64,000 nucleotides of DNA from JBOCEF01 sp047610385 (GCA_047610385.1 JBLGAC010000014.1:1-64000), one strand, 5' to 3'. Numbered from the stretch's first letter, positions 8,833 to 18,234 are shown. Numbers and translations: made by a program. The notes: generated from the sequence alone by a model not told the origin.

Positions 8833-9711
8833 ATGACCGACTGGAAAACACTCCGATCCGATCTGGGGGCGCAAGGCTACGTTGCGTCGCCGGAGCTTGC
8901 CATGGCCCTGCACATCGCGGTGCAACTGGGCCGCCCCGTGCTGCTGGAAGGCGCGGCGGGCGTCGGCAAAACCGAACTTGCGCGCGCGCTGGCCGCCGCG
9001 CGGGATGCCAAACTGATCCGCCTGCAATGCTATGAAGGGCTGGATGCAGGCCACGCGATCTATGAATGGAACTACCAACGCCAATTGCTGGCAATCCGCG
9101 CCGCCGCCGAAGATGGCGAAACCGGGCGCAGCGTGGAGCAACGCATTTTCAGCGAGGAATTCCTGCTGGAACGGCCCCTGCTGCAAGCGATCCGTCAGCC
9201 TGAACCGCCCGTCCTGCTGATCGACGAAATTGACCGCGCGGATGAGGAATTTGAGGCTTATCTGCTTGAGGTCCTGTCAGACTTTCAGATCACCATTCCC
9301 GAACTTGGCACCATCACGGCGACCACCCGCCCGCTGGTGATCCTGACCGCCAATGGCACCCGTGATCTGTCGGACGCGCTGCGCCGCCGCTGTATCTATG
9401 CCTATGTGGAATATCCCGACCGGGCGACGGAACTGGCGATCCTGTCGTCACGCCTGCCGCAGATTGAAGACCAGCTTGCCCTTCAGATCATCGGTTTCGT
9501 GCAATCGGTCAGGAAGGAGGAGCTGGAGAAGACCCCCGGCATCGCAGAAATGCTCGATTTTGCCGCCGCGCTGGCGGGGCTTGGCATCAATGATCTGACT
9601 GATGATCCGGTGATCTTGCAGGCAACCCTGGCCACCTTGCTGAAGACCCGATCCGACCGCGCGACCCTGTCCACCGAAGTCGCGCAACGCCTTGCCGGAA
9701 AAGCGGCATGA
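8833..9711 (+). CDS. coxD: CoxD, MoxR-type AAA+ ATPase for CO dehydrogenase maturation
   Basis: The protein has 292 residues, close to the usual 295. Walker A is GAAGVGKT (residues 40-47) and Walker B is LLIDEID (128-134), with a MoxR-type AAA+ core. In Oligotropha, CoxD is needed to sulfurate molybdenum before copper insertion into the CoxL site. The start MTDWKTL at 8833 is chosen because the upstream in-frame ATG at 8797 lies in the coxL-coxD hairpin. The stop overlaps the coxE start by four bases. Confidence 0.9.
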   Translation: MTDWKTLRSDLGAQGYVASPELAMALHIAVQLGRPVLLEGAAGVGKTELARALAAARDAKLIRLQCYEGLDAGHAIYEWNYQRQLLAIRAAAEDGETGRSVEQRIFSEEFLLERPLLQAIRQPEPPVLLIDEIDRADEEFEAYLLEVLSDFQITIPELGTITATTRPLVILTANGTRDLSDALRRRCIYAYVEYPDRATELAILSSRLPQIEDQLALQIIGFVQSVRKEELEKTPGIAEMLDFAAALAGLGINDLTDDPVILQATLATLLKTRSDRATLSTEVAQRLAGKAA

Positions 9712-10895
9712 CCCGCATCACCCGATTTGCAGGCCGCGATCCGGGGTTCTGCGCGCGCATGTCGGGGTTCATGGCCCATCTGCGCGACAACGGCTTGCGG
9801 CTCGGGGTGGGCGAGGCAGCACTGGCGCTGACCGCGCTGACCCACGCCGCCATCCCTGATCCCGCTGAGGCCCGCATGGCGCTGCGCGCAGTCTGCACCG
9901 GCTGCAGGGAGGACGCTGAGCGGTTCGACGACCTGTTCGACAGCTATTGGATGAACGCAGGCCGGGTGCGCGACAAGATCATGCCCACCACCACGCCCGA
10001 TCAACACCACACCAGCGCGGGCGCCGAGACACACAGCAAGACCGCCCAAAGTGATGATTGCGGCGACATCACCAGCGCCGATGATGAAACCGGCGGGGAC
10101 GCGGACGCCGACGGCACCGGCGAATTGATCGCGTCGCGCATCCGCAACCTGCTGAAGAAAGACCTGCGCGATCTGGTATCGCCCGCCGACATCCGCGAAG
10201 CCGAACAGGTGGCGGAGCGTCTGGGCAAAGCCATCCGCGACCGCCGCTCCCGCCGCCGCCGCGCCGCCACCAAGGGCGACCGGATCGATTTTCGCCGCCT
10301 TGTGCGCCAATCGCTGTCAACCGGGGGCGAACCCATTCGCCTGCCCAAGCGCCGCCGCCCCGACCGGCCCGTCAAAATCGTGGCGTTGTGCGACGTGTCG
10401 GGGTCGATGACCCTTTATGCCAGGCCGTTTCTGGCATTTCTGGCGGGGCTGATGCGGGCGGACGCCAAATCTGACGCTTATCTGTTCCACACCCGCCTCG
10501 TGCGCATCACCGAGGCGCTGCGCGATCCCGACCCGCTGCGCGCCTTGGGGCGGCTGTCCTTGCTGGCCGACGGGTTCGGGGGCGGGTCCCGGATCGGCGG
10601 CAATCTGGGCGATTTCGCGCGCACCTATGCGCGGCGCTTCGTGGATGGGCGCACGGTGGTGATGATCCTGTCGGACGGCTATGACACCGACCCGCCTGAG
10701 GCAATTGCCGAGGCGCTGGCCGCCATCCGCAGGCGCGGCGCCAAGATCATCTGGCTCAACCCCCTCAAGGGGTGGGCGGGGTATGAACCGACCGCCCGCG
10801 GCATGGCCGCCGCCTTGCCGCATCTGAGCGTGTTCCGCGCCGCCAACACATTGGGCGATCTTGCCGATCTTGAAGGGGAGCTTCGGGGACTGTGA
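9708..10895 (+). CDS. coxE: CoxE, VWA-domain maturation factor
   Basis: The protein has 395 residues. The C-terminal half is a von Willebrand A-type domain with the metal-binding MIDAS motif DVSGSM (D229, S231, S233), followed by an SDGYDTDPP segment. A basic Arg-rich linker (about 178-220) and an acidic insert (115-140) precede it. MoxR ATPases typically work with VWA partners, and CoxD and CoxE together are implicated in assembling the Mo-Cu centre. The gene overlaps coxD by ATGA. Confidence 0.9.
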   Translation: MTRITRFAGRDPGFCARMSGFMAHLRDNGLRLGVGEAALALTALTHAAIPDPAEARMALRAVCTGCREDAERFDDLFDSYWMNAGRVRDKIMPTTTPDQHHTSAGAETHSKTAQSDDCGDITSADDETGGDADADGTGELIASRIRNLLKKDLRDLVSPADIREAEQVAERLGKAIRDRRSRRRRAATKGDRIDFRRLVRQSLSTGGEPIRLPKRRRPDRPVKIVALCDVSGSMTLYARPFLAFLAGLMRADAKSDAYLFHTRLVRITEALRDPDPLRALGRLSLLADGFGGGSRIGGNLGDFARTYARRFVDGRTVVMILSDGYDTDPPEAIAEALAAIRRRGAKIIWLNPLKGWAGYEPTARGMAAALPHLSVFRAANTLGDLADLEGELRGL

Positions 10896-11731
10896 AAATG
10901 ACACCGCTCAACGAACGCCGCATCACCGATCTGGCGCAGACCCTGCGCAATCAGGGCGCCGCCTTTGCCATCGCCACCGTGGTGCGCACCGTTGATGCGA
11001 CCTCGGCCAAACCGGGGGCCAAGGCGCTGATCCTGGCCGACGGCACCATTGCCGAAGGCTGGGTTGGCGGCGGCTGTGCCCGCGGTGCGATCGGGCGCGC
11101 GGCGCGTGAGGCCATCGCCGACGGCCAGCCCAAATATGTCTCGCTTCGGCCTGAGGAATTGCTGGACGCAGACGGGCTGACCGCCGGGGATGAACGCCTT
11201 GGCGTCACGTTCGCGCGCAATGGCTGCCCCAGCAAAGGGTCGATGGACATTTTCGTGGAACCGGTGGTCCCGGCGCCCGAACTGGTGGTGTTCGGGTCCA
11301 GCCCGGTGGCGCTGGCGCTGGCCGATCTGTGTGGGCGCTTTGATTTCCGCGCGGTGCTGTGCGCGCCGGGTCTGGCACGCGAAATGGCCCCTCAGGTCGA
11401 TGCGTTGCAGGATGATTTCGCGCTGCCCGACGCGCCGGGTGCCAAGCGGTTCATCGTGGTGGCCACCCAAGGCAAAGGCGACGCCGCGGCGCTGTCGGCT
11501 GCACTTGCTGCCGCGCCCGCCTATCTGGCCTTTGTCGGCAGTGCCCGCAAATTCGACACGCTGGCGGCAAAGCTGGCCGAAGGCGGCGCCGATCGCGCTG
11601 CGCTTGACCGGGTGCACGCGCCTGCGGGCCTCGACATCCATGCGATCACGCCTGAAGAAATCGCGCTGTCGGTGCTGGCCGAAATCATCGCCCAGCGCCG
11701 CACGGGCCAGCGCAATGGTGCCCATGTCTGA
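10892..11731 (+). CDS. coxF: CoxF, XdhC/CoxI-family cofactor maturation protein
   Basis: The protein has 279 residues. The N-terminal XdhC/CoxI domain (GWVGGGCARGAI at about 50-60) is followed by a Rossmann-like C-terminal domain ending in the usual GLDIHAITPEEIALSVLAEI segment. Members of this family bind the molybdenum cofactor or assist its sulfuration before insertion into hydroxylases. The GTG start at 10892 overlaps the coxE stop; an ATG two codons later is the alternative. Confidence 0.88.
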   Translation: MKMTPLNERRITDLAQTLRNQGAAFAIATVVRTVDATSAKPGAKALILADGTIAEGWVGGGCARGAIGRAAREAIADGQPKYVSLRPEELLDADGLTAGDERLGVTFARNGCPSKGSMDIFVEPVVPAPELVVFGSSPVALALADLCGRFDFRAVLCAPGLAREMAPQVDALQDDFALPDAPGAKRFIVVATQGKGDAAALSAALAAAPAYLAFVGSARKFDTLAAKLAEGGADRAALDRVHAPAGLDIHAITPEEIALSVLAEIIAQRRTGQRNGAHV

Positions 11732-11808
11732 CACCGCCCCTGCCCCAACCTGATGCGGTGCTTTTGGCCCGCATCACATTCCCCTGCTGCTGAAGGACGA
11801 CGCCCGAC

Positions 11809-12261
11809 ATGGAACTTAAAGACGAAATCCGCATCAAAGCCCCCCGTGACGCGGTGTTTGCAGCCCTCAATGATCTCGAAGTGCTGAAGGAATGCATCCC
11901 CGGCTGCGAAGACCTGATCCAGCATTCGGACGTGGACCTAGAGGCCAAGGTGGTCCTGAAGGTCGGGCCGGTCAAAGCGCGGTTTGCGGGGGCCGTGGTG
12001 CTTGACCGCTCCGGCGCGCCGGGGGCGATGTCGCTGACCGGCGAAGGGTCGGGCGGCGCGGCGGGCTTTGCCAAAGGCGGCGCCGACGTGACGCTGGTGC
12101 AGGATGGCGATTATACCATCCTCAGCTACACCGCGAAGGCTGAGATCGGCGGCAAGCTTGCTCAGCTCGGCAGCCGTTTGATCCAAGGCACGGCGAAAAA
12201 GCTGGCGGCGAAATTCTTCACCCGTTTTGCTGAGATCGTGAGCGCGGAAGACGTCGCCTGA
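11809..12261 (+). CDS. coxG: CoxG, SRPBCC-fold CO dehydrogenase subunit G
   Basis: The protein has 150 residues with the CoxG-type SRPBCC fold. It begins with a short strand (DEIRIKAPRDAVFAAL), followed by the VLKECIPGCEDL motif and the usual GGKLAQLGSRLI...KKLAAKFF segment. CoxG is involved in binding CO dehydrogenase to the inner face of the membrane and may carry quinone. It ends the conserved C-M-S-L-D-E-F-G order; coxB, coxH, coxI and coxK were not seen here. Confidence 0.9.
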   Translation: MELKDEIRIKAPRDAVFAALNDLEVLKECIPGCEDLIQHSDVDLEAKVVLKVGPVKARFAGAVVLDRSGAPGAMSLTGEGSGGAAGFAKGGADVTLVQDGDYTILSYTAKAEIGGKLAQLGSRLIQGTAKKLAAKFFTRFAEIVSAEDVA

Positions 12262-12309
12262 CCGCGCGCGCCATGCTAGCCTGCGGCTTCTTTGCAGACA
12301 GGAGCGCCC

Positions 12310-12720
12310 ATGATCCGCACCGCCATCGCCGCCGCCCTGATCGCGCTGACCGGCGCCGCCCATGCTGAAGGCGATCCCACCCGCCGCGCCACGCGGCTGG
12401 AACCGTTGCAGCTGAACGCCGCGGACGGATTTTCGGTCCTTCGCTACGAAATCGACTCCGGCGTCTATTACCGCTGGCGGATCGAAAGCGACGGGCTTGA
12501 AGAATACAAGCTGCTTGCGCCCGGCCTGTTCCGCGAAAGCTGGATCGACCAAGTTGTGATCGAGGACCGGGAGGTTAAACCCATGGGCCTGCACGCCGTC
12601 GAATTCGACGACGAAGGTGCCATCGACATCTGGTTCATAACAATCCGCCCCGGAACCTACCAATTCTACATTGAAGGTCTTGAAACCCAAGGCTTTCGCG
12701 GCGAGTTCGTGGTGAAATGA
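12310..12720 (+). CDS. Small secreted protein of unknown function, cupredoxin-like C-terminus
   Basis: The protein has 136 residues with a clear signal peptide (MIRTAIAAALIALTGAAHA). The mature part has beta-rich sequence ending in RPGTYQFYIEGLE...GEFVVK. This resembles the last strands of cupredoxin-like periplasmic proteins, but no cysteine and no convincing copper-ligand set is present. AGGAG before the ATG at 12310 decides the start over the upstream one at 12292. It lies 48 bases after coxG and overlaps the ankyrin gene by ATGA. The link to CO or alcohol oxidation is positional only. Confidence 0.6.
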   Translation: MIRTAIAAALIALTGAAHAEGDPTRRATRLEPLQLNAADGFSVLRYEIDSGVYYRWRIESDGLEEYKLLAPGLFRESWIDQVVIEDREVKPMGLHAVEFDDEGAIDIWFITIRPGTYQFYIEGLETQGFRGEFVVK

Positions 12721-13631
12721 CTGCCCTCCGCCTTATTCTGTGTCTGGCCCTGCTGCCCGCCGCCGCACATGCGCGGGGGCCAAGCCAGGTCTGCACGGAT
12801 TTCGCCCGCGATCTGGCCCAACGCCCCGGCACCGCGTCCATCGATGGCCGTGTCCTCAATGACGCGTTGTTTGAGGCGGCGTCGATAAATTGCGTCGACA
12901 TGGCGCGCGATCTGCTGGCACGCGGCGCATTGTTGTCGGCACGCGACCGCTTCGGGGCCTCGGCCCTCGGCGTTGCGGCGCAGCACGGCGCGCGCGATGT
13001 TGCGGCGCTTTTGCTGGCGGCGGGGGCGCCGGTAGACCGGCGGGACCTGTCGCACGCCACACCTTTGCTGCGCGCAGCTGAGGCCGGGCGGCGGCGCATG
13101 GTGGCCGATCTGCTGGTGGTGGGCGCGGATGTGAACGCGTTCAACGACCAAGGCGTCACCCCGATGATCGCCGCATCCTTTGGCGGGCATGGGCGGATCG
13201 TGCAAACCCTGATCGCGGCAGGCGCAGATGCCGATGCATTGGCTGAGGATGGGAAATCTGCGCTCAGCTACGCCGCCGGACGGGGCTTTGCCGATGTTGT
13301 GGCGATGCTGCTGGACGCTGGCGCAGCCCCGGATCGCCCCGGCGGCCACGCGCTGACGCCCCTGATGTGGGCCGCGGGCCATTCCAATGATGCGCCTGCC
13401 GCCGAAGGCGTGCGCACCGCGACGCTGTTGCTGGAGGCAGGCGCCGATCCGCGCAGCCGCGACGACCGCGGGCGCGACGCGCTGATGATCGCCGCAGCGC
13501 GCGGCCACACCGCCATGATCGCGCTGCTGCTCGACCATGGCGCGGACCTTACTGCGCGTGACAACATCGGCAAAACCGCGATGGCCCTTGCCGAGACTGA
13601 CGCCGCCCGCGCTGCGCTTTCGCGCCCTTAA
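12717..13631 (+). CDS. Secreted ankyrin-repeat protein
   Basis: The protein has 304 residues. A signal peptide (residues 1-20, ending AAHA) is followed by about seven ankyrin repeats of 33 residues from residue 50 to the end (for example GVTPMIAASFGGHGRIVQTL and GRDALMIAAARGHTAMIALL). Periplasmic ankyrin proteins usually act as binding scaffolds. It is translationally coupled to the preceding small secreted gene (ATGA overlap) and ends convergent with the cytochrome c gene, 9 bases away. Confidence 0.85.
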   Translation: MTALRLILCLALLPAAAHARGPSQVCTDFARDLAQRPGTASIDGRVLNDALFEAASINCVDMARDLLARGALLSARDRFGASALGVAAQHGARDVAALLLAAGAPVDRRDLSHATPLLRAAEAGRRRMVADLLVVGADVNAFNDQGVTPMIAASFGGHGRIVQTLIAAGADADALAEDGKSALSYAAGRGFADVVAMLLDAGAAPDRPGGHALTPLMWAAGHSNDAPAAEGVRTATLLLEAGADPRSRDDRGRDALMIAAARGHTAMIALLLDHGADLTARDNIGKTAMALAETDAARAALSRP

Positions 13632-13640
13632 CGCACGTCC

Positions 13641-14198
13641 TTACTGCGACGCAAGAAAGCGCGACAGCGCGGCGATGCTCTCGTCGCTCAGTTGCTGCAT
13701 GGTGCTGATCTTGTCGGGGGCGTTCATGCGGACCTCATGCTTGAAATCCAGCATGGTCTTTTGAAGATACGCCTGATTTTGCCCTGCAAGACGCGGGATG
13801 CGGCTGTCGCCTTCCCATTTGCCATGGCAGGCGCTGCACTGCCCACCCGATATTGCGCGGTTCGCCAACAGCTGGTCGCCGTCCTCCATCCGGGCTTGAA
13901 TGGCGGGCCATGGCTTGTCGGCAAAATACTGCGCGATCTGTTTCATGGCGGTCTTGTCGAAATCGGCGGCCATGGCGGTCATGATCTCATTGTCGCGCCG
14001 TGCCGCTTTGTAGTCCTTGAGCTGGGTGTAGATGTAGAAGAACTGCTGCCCCCAGATCGCCGGGATCTCAGGATCATCAGGGGTGCCGGCCTCGCCATGA
14101 CATGCGGCGCAGACCTCTACGGTCTCAGCCAGATTGAACTCCTGCGCCGCGGCGGGGACGGCGATCAGGATCGCGAGGGCGAAGGCGATGGGTTTCAT
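13641..14198 (-). CDS. Periplasmic diheme cytochrome c, probable electron acceptor of the PQQ dehydrogenase
   Basis: The protein has 185 residues: a signal peptide ending AAAQ, then two class I heme-binding sites, CAACH (residues 30-34) and CSACH (121-125). Two similar halves resemble the c4 family. It lies 75 bases downstream of the PQQ dehydrogenase on the same strand, which suggests it is the direct electron acceptor. Confidence 0.88.
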   Translation of the reverse strand: MKPIAFALAILIAVPAAAQEFNLAETVEVCAACHGEAGTPDDPEIPAIWGQQFFYIYTQLKDYKAARRDNEIMTAMAADFDKTAMKQIAQYFADKPWPAIQARMEDGDQLLANRAISGGQCSACHGKWEGDSRIPRLAGQNQAYLQKTMLDFKHEVRMNAPDKISTMQQLSDESIAALSRFLASQ

Positions 14199-14273
14199 GC
14201 AAAGGGCTCCTTAGGACCAAATAAGGGGGCCGACCATAGCAGGCCAGCCCCCCATCGTGATTGCCGCGCTGGA

Positions 14274-15974
14274 TCAGTCAGCCAGCGTAAACGCGATGAT
14301 GTTGTTGCCGCGCTTATAGTTCAGCTGGGCGTTGCCGCCAGCTGCGACGACGACGTACTGCGTGCCCTCAACGGTATACGAGGACGGCGGCGCGTTGACG
14401 CCGGCGCCTGCCTGGAACTGCCAGAGCTGGGAGCCGTTGTCGCTGTCATAGGCCTTGAACAGGCCGTTGCCTTCACCGGTGAACACAAGGCCGCCCGCCG
14501 TGGCGAGAATGCCGCCGATCATCGGCTCCTGGGTGATGACCTGCCATTTGATCTCGCCGGTGTCGTAGTTCACCGCCGTGACGTTGCCAGCCATCGCCTC
14601 ATCCGCGATCACGTCGAACGACCCACCAAGCCACAGCTTGCCATCGGGATAGGGCGACGATTTGACCGAGTAGGTCATCGGCTGGTGCAGGTTGATCGCA
14701 TAGCTCAGGCGCTTGGTGGGATCGATCGCCATCGGCGACCATTCCACGCCGCCATTGGCGCCGGGCAGCATGCGTGCGCCGTCGGCCGTGGGCAGGGTCC
14801 ACATGTTTTCCTGCGGGACCATCGCCTCAGAGAACCGGATCTGGCTGCAATCATCGGCCTTGTTTACATAAACATGGCCGGTCTTGCCGCCGTGCAGCAC
14901 GCCTTTGACGTCGTTGCCCGAACCGTCTTTGACCATGGTGATGATCGGCGGGGACACCGAATCAAGATCCCAAACGTCATGGGCGATGTACTGGAAGTGG
15001 CAGACATATTCGCCAGTTTCCAAATCCACGGACACCAGGCTGTCGGTGTAAAGGTTGTCGCCCGGACGCAGACCGCCATCAAGATCAGGCGACGGATTGC
15101 CGACCACGAACCAGATCCGGCCCATGGCTTCGTCCACTGCCGGGTTCTGCCACACGCCGCCACCAAGGGTTTTGTACGGATCGCCGTGCGCCGCAAGGTT
15201 GGCCTTTTCCGCCGCGATGTCGCGGTGCATGTCGCGGCCCGTGGCATCATGGGTGGCCCAGACGCCAACGCTGTCTTCAGCGGTGGTGTGGAAGGTCCAG
15301 ATCAGCGCGCCGGTGGTGGTATCAAAGGCTTTCACGAAGCCCCGGATGCCGTATTCGCCGCCATTGGTGCCGATCAGCACTTTGTTGCCGACGACAGTGG
15401 GGGACATCGTCTCAGAGTAGCCCAGCTCAGGATCCGCGATTTCAGTGGCCCAAAGCTGCTTGCCGGTCTTGGCGTCAAGCGCCACCAGTTGGGCGTCGAG
15501 CGTGCCCATGAACACTTTGTCGCCCGCAACTGCCACGCCGCGGTTGTTGGGGCCGCAGCAATAGGTCGTGATCGGGCCCATTTCATGCTTGTGATGCCAA
15601 ATCTGCTGGCCGGTGCGCGCGTTCAGGGCGTAGACATGGTTGAACGCTGTGGTGACGTACATGACGCCGTTCACGACGATGGGAGATGTCTCCATCGTGT
15701 CCACGACTTCGGTCTGGAAGACCCAAGCCGGGCGCAGCTTGTTCACGTTGCCGGTGTTGATCTGCCGCGCGGGGTAATACCGCGTCTGCGCGTAATTCCC
15801 GTTTGTGTGCAGGAAATTATTGCCGTCACCAGCCGCATTCGAAAGCATCGGCTGCGTCACGTTCTGCATGTCCGCATAGAGGGTCCCTGCTGCGGTCTCC
15901 TCCTGCGCAGATGCCGGGATGGCGGCAAAACATGCGCCAAAGGCCGCCAAGGCGGCCATTCTCCGTATAGTCAT
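14274..15974 (-). CDS. PQQ-dependent alcohol dehydrogenase with lanthanide-type active site
   Basis: The protein has 566 residues. The signal peptide is 1-24, followed by an eight-bladed propeller with W-motif repeats. The vicinal disulfide pair is C139-C140, next to PQQ. The catalytic aspartate is D336 in HDVWDLDS, with a second aspartate D338 two residues later. Calcium enzymes (MxaF type) have Ala at +2; lanthanide enzymes (XoxF and ExaF types) have Asp. E207 and N293 fit the remaining metal ligands. It oxidises alcohols in the periplasm; methanol versus longer alcohols cannot be decided. It is divergent from the beta-propeller gene across a 150-base promoter region. Confidence 0.9.
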   Translation of the reverse strand: MTIRRMAALAAFGACFAAIPASAQEETAAGTLYADMQNVTQPMLSNAAGDGNNFLHTNGNYAQTRYYPARQINTGNVNKLRPAWVFQTEVVDTMETSPIVVNGVMYVTTAFNHVYALNARTGQQIWHHKHEMGPITTYCCGPNNRGVAVAGDKVFMGTLDAQLVALDAKTGKQLWATEIADPELGYSETMSPTVVGNKVLIGTNGGEYGIRGFVKAFDTTTGALIWTFHTTAEDSVGVWATHDATGRDMHRDIAAEKANLAAHGDPYKTLGGGVWQNPAVDEAMGRIWFVVGNPSPDLDGGLRPGDNLYTDSLVSVDLETGEYVCHFQYIAHDVWDLDSVSPPIITMVKDGSGNDVKGVLHGGKTGHVYVNKADDCSQIRFSEAMVPQENMWTLPTADGARMLPGANGGVEWSPMAIDPTKRLSYAINLHQPMTYSVKSSPYPDGKLWLGGSFDVIADEAMAGNVTAVNYDTGEIKWQVITQEPMIGGILATAGGLVFTGEGNGLFKAYDSDNGSQLWQFQAGAGVNAPPSSYTVEGTQYVVVAAGGNAQLNYKRGNNIIAFTLAD

Positions 15975-16124
15975 ATTATATCCTCCCTGCCGGCTATCTT
16001 CTGTGGATGCCGGGGCGTAACTCTAACGTGAATTCGTTTGAAATTCCATGTTTCGTTGATAGGCTTTAATGCCCAATGCCGAACAGTGGAATGATGCGGC
16101 GCAACACGAAGGAGAACGCAGAAC

Positions 16125-17096
16125 ATGAGAGCAGGCGCATGCGCCGTAGCGGTCTGGATTTTGGGCGCCGCATCAGCGGCGGCCGCAGGGTCAGGCGTTG
16201 CCTTTGTCGCGAATGAACGCGACGACACGATCACAATTCTGGCCCCTGATCACAGCGTGCTCGACACGATTCAGACCTGCGCGCGCCCGCGCGGCATGCA
16301 TTTCAGCGCAGACCACACCGAGCTGTTCGTGGGCTGCGCCGATGACGACCAGATCGCCATTTACGACGTCGCAACCCGCACGCTGAAACGGCGCATCCGC
16401 GGGGTTCCGGCACCTGAAACCTTCGATCTGCATCCTGACGGGCGCCGCCTGATCGTGTCGAACGAGGAAGACGCGCTCGCATCGGTCTACGACGTGGAAA
16501 CCGGCGAATTGCTGGCCGAATATGAGACGGGAGAAGAACCCGAGGGCGTGCAGGTCACCGCAGACGGGCGGTTGGTGTTCGTGGCCTCCGAGGCCGCAAA
16601 TCTGGTGCATGTGATCGATCTGGACGCAGATGCGGTGATCGCTGACATCTTGGTCGACACCCGCCCCCGCCGCCTTGCCCTGACCCCCGATGACCGCGAA
16701 TTGTGGGTGTCGGCCGAACTGGCCGGGGTGGTGAACATCATCGATGTGGCGACGCTGAAGCTGATCGGTGATGTCGCCTTTTTGCCCACCGGCTTTCGGC
16801 CCGAACAGGTGACCCCGGTGGATCTGCTGATCACCGCCGACGGATCGCGCGCCTATGTGGCGCTGGGGCGGGCGAACCATGTGGCGGTGGTCGACGTGCC
16901 CGCGCGCAAGGTTCTGCGCTATATTCTGGTCGGCAAGCGGGCATGGGGGCTGGCGCTGAGCGCGGATGAAAGCACCCTGTTCGTGGCCAACGGGCTGTCT
17001 GACGATGTGACCGTGATCGACACGGCTTCAATGTCCCCGATCACCACCGTGCCCGTCGGCCGGGTGCCTTACGACGTGCTGATCGATGATCGCTAG
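16125..17096 (+). CDS. PQQ-catabolism-associated beta-propeller protein (YVTN family)
   Basis: The protein has 323 residues. A signal peptide of about 24 residues is followed by repeated propeller blades (for example VAFVANERDDTITIL, LFVGCADDDQIAIYD, RLVFVASEAANLVHVIDLD). This is the surface-layer-like YVTN propeller type commonly found with PQQ alcohol dehydrogenases. GAAGGAGA lies upstream of the ATG. It overlaps the next gene by 11 bases. The exact role is not known; binding in the periplasm near the dehydrogenase is inferred. Confidence 0.82.
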   Translation: MRAGACAVAVWILGAASAAAAGSGVAFVANERDDTITILAPDHSVLDTIQTCARPRGMHFSADHTELFVGCADDDQIAIYDVATRTLKRRIRGVPAPETFDLHPDGRRLIVSNEEDALASVYDVETGELLAEYETGEEPEGVQVTADGRLVFVASEAANLVHVIDLDADAVIADILVDTRPRRLALTPDDRELWVSAELAGVVNIIDVATLKLIGDVAFLPTGFRPEQVTPVDLLITADGSRAYVALGRANHVAVVDVPARKVLRYILVGKRAWGLALSADESTLFVANGLSDDVTVIDTASMSPITTVPVGRVPYDVLIDDR

Positions 17097-18234
17097 GATC
17101 GCCGCGGCGCTGATGCTGCTGGCCGGGGCCGCCGCAGCCGATCCGGTGCGCGCGGTCTATCTGGGGCTGGCGGGCGATCCGTATTACGAACCGCAGGCCG
17201 TCTATACCGGCCTGTCGCTGAAGGACCGCGCCCGCCCCCTGCCCGGCGCGCAGCTGGCGGTGAAAGGCGCGCGGATTATGGGGCGCGCGCTGGGGCTGAC
17301 CTTTGCGTTGGATGAGGTGCTGCTGGCCCCCGGCCAGCCCCCCGGCCCCGCCCTGCGCGCGGCATTGGACGGCGGCGCGGCGGCGGTGCTGCTGGATCTG
17401 CCCGAAGACATGATGGCGCAGGCCATCGCAGCTGGCCTGCCCGGCGACACCGCGATCAACGTCCGCCACAAGGGCGACCGCTGGCGCGGTGCCGATTGCG
17501 CGCCGCAGCTGCTGCATTCCATGCCGTCGCGCGCGATGCTGGCCGACGCGCTGGCCCAGCACCTGCGCGCCCAAGGCTGGGACCGCATCCTGCTGCTGGT
17601 CGGCGACGCGCCCGAGGACCGGGCCGACGCCGAGGCCGTCGCCCGCGCCGCGAAAAAATTCGGCCTGCGCATCGTCGCGCAGCGCGATTTTCTGCTGACC
17701 AACGATCCGCGGCGCCGGGATCTTAGCAACATCAAACTGCTGACCGGCCGCCCCGTCCATGACGTGATCTGGCTGGCCGACAGCGCGGGTGAATTCGGGC
17801 GCTACCTGCCCTACACCACCCAATCGCCGCGCCCGGTGGTCGGGGCCGAAGGGCTGCGCGCGCTTGGCTGGCACTGGACGTGGGAACGCAACGGGGCACC
17901 GCAGCTTAACCAGCGCTTTCGGCGCCTTGCGGACCGGGACATGGAGGAAGGCGATTTCGCCGCCTGGGCCGCAATGCGCGCGGTGATCGAGGCCGCCATC
18001 CAATTCCCCGACGCGCCCATTGGCCAAACCATCCGGGCGCCAGATTTCGCGCTGGACCTTTACAAGGGCGTGCGCGGCGGGTTTCGGCCCTGGGACGGGC
18101 AATTGCGCCAGCCGATCCTGCTGGCCACCCACAACGCGGTGATCGCGCGCGCGCCGCTCGACGGGTTCGAACATCAGCGCGACACCCTCGACACCCTCGG
18201 GATCGACGCGCGCGAAACCGCCTGCACGCGCTGA
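17086..18234 (+). CDS. ABC-type substrate-binding protein of the PQQ alcohol dehydrogenase system
   Basis: The protein has 382 residues: a signal peptide of 18-19 residues, then a type I periplasmic binding fold (VRAVYLGLAGDP; AAAVLLDLPEDMM; RILLLVGDAPEDRADAEAVARAA). It fits the family of binding proteins found next to PQQ dehydrogenases and the YVTN propeller. Permease and ATPase subunits are not present in this window. The overlap with the propeller gene suggests coupled expression. Confidence 0.8.
   Translation: MIARIAAALMLLAGAAAADPVRAVYLGLAGDPYYEPQAVYTGLSLKDRARPLPGAQLAVKGARIMGRALGLTFALDEVLLAPGQPPGPALRAALDGGAAAVLLDLPEDMMAQAIAAGLPGDTAINVRHKGDRWRGADCAPQLLHSMPSRAMLADALAQHLRAQGWDRILLLVGDAPEDRADAEAVARAAKKFGLRIVAQRDFLLTNDPRRRDLSNIKLLTGRPVHDVIWLADSAGEFGRYLPYTTQSPRPVVGAEGLRALGWHWTWERNGAPQLNQRFRRLADRDMEEGDFAAWAAMRAVIEAAIQFPDAPIGQTIRAPDFALDLYKGVRGGFRPWDGQLRQPILLATHNAVIARAPLDGFEHQRDTLDTLGIDARETACTR

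Noticed and set aside
13692..16031. 779-codon open frame on the plus strand
   Set aside because: It is antisense to the cytochrome c and PQQ dehydrogenase genes, which have clear heme and PQQ motifs. The antisense product has no recognisable domain and is a high-GC shadow frame.
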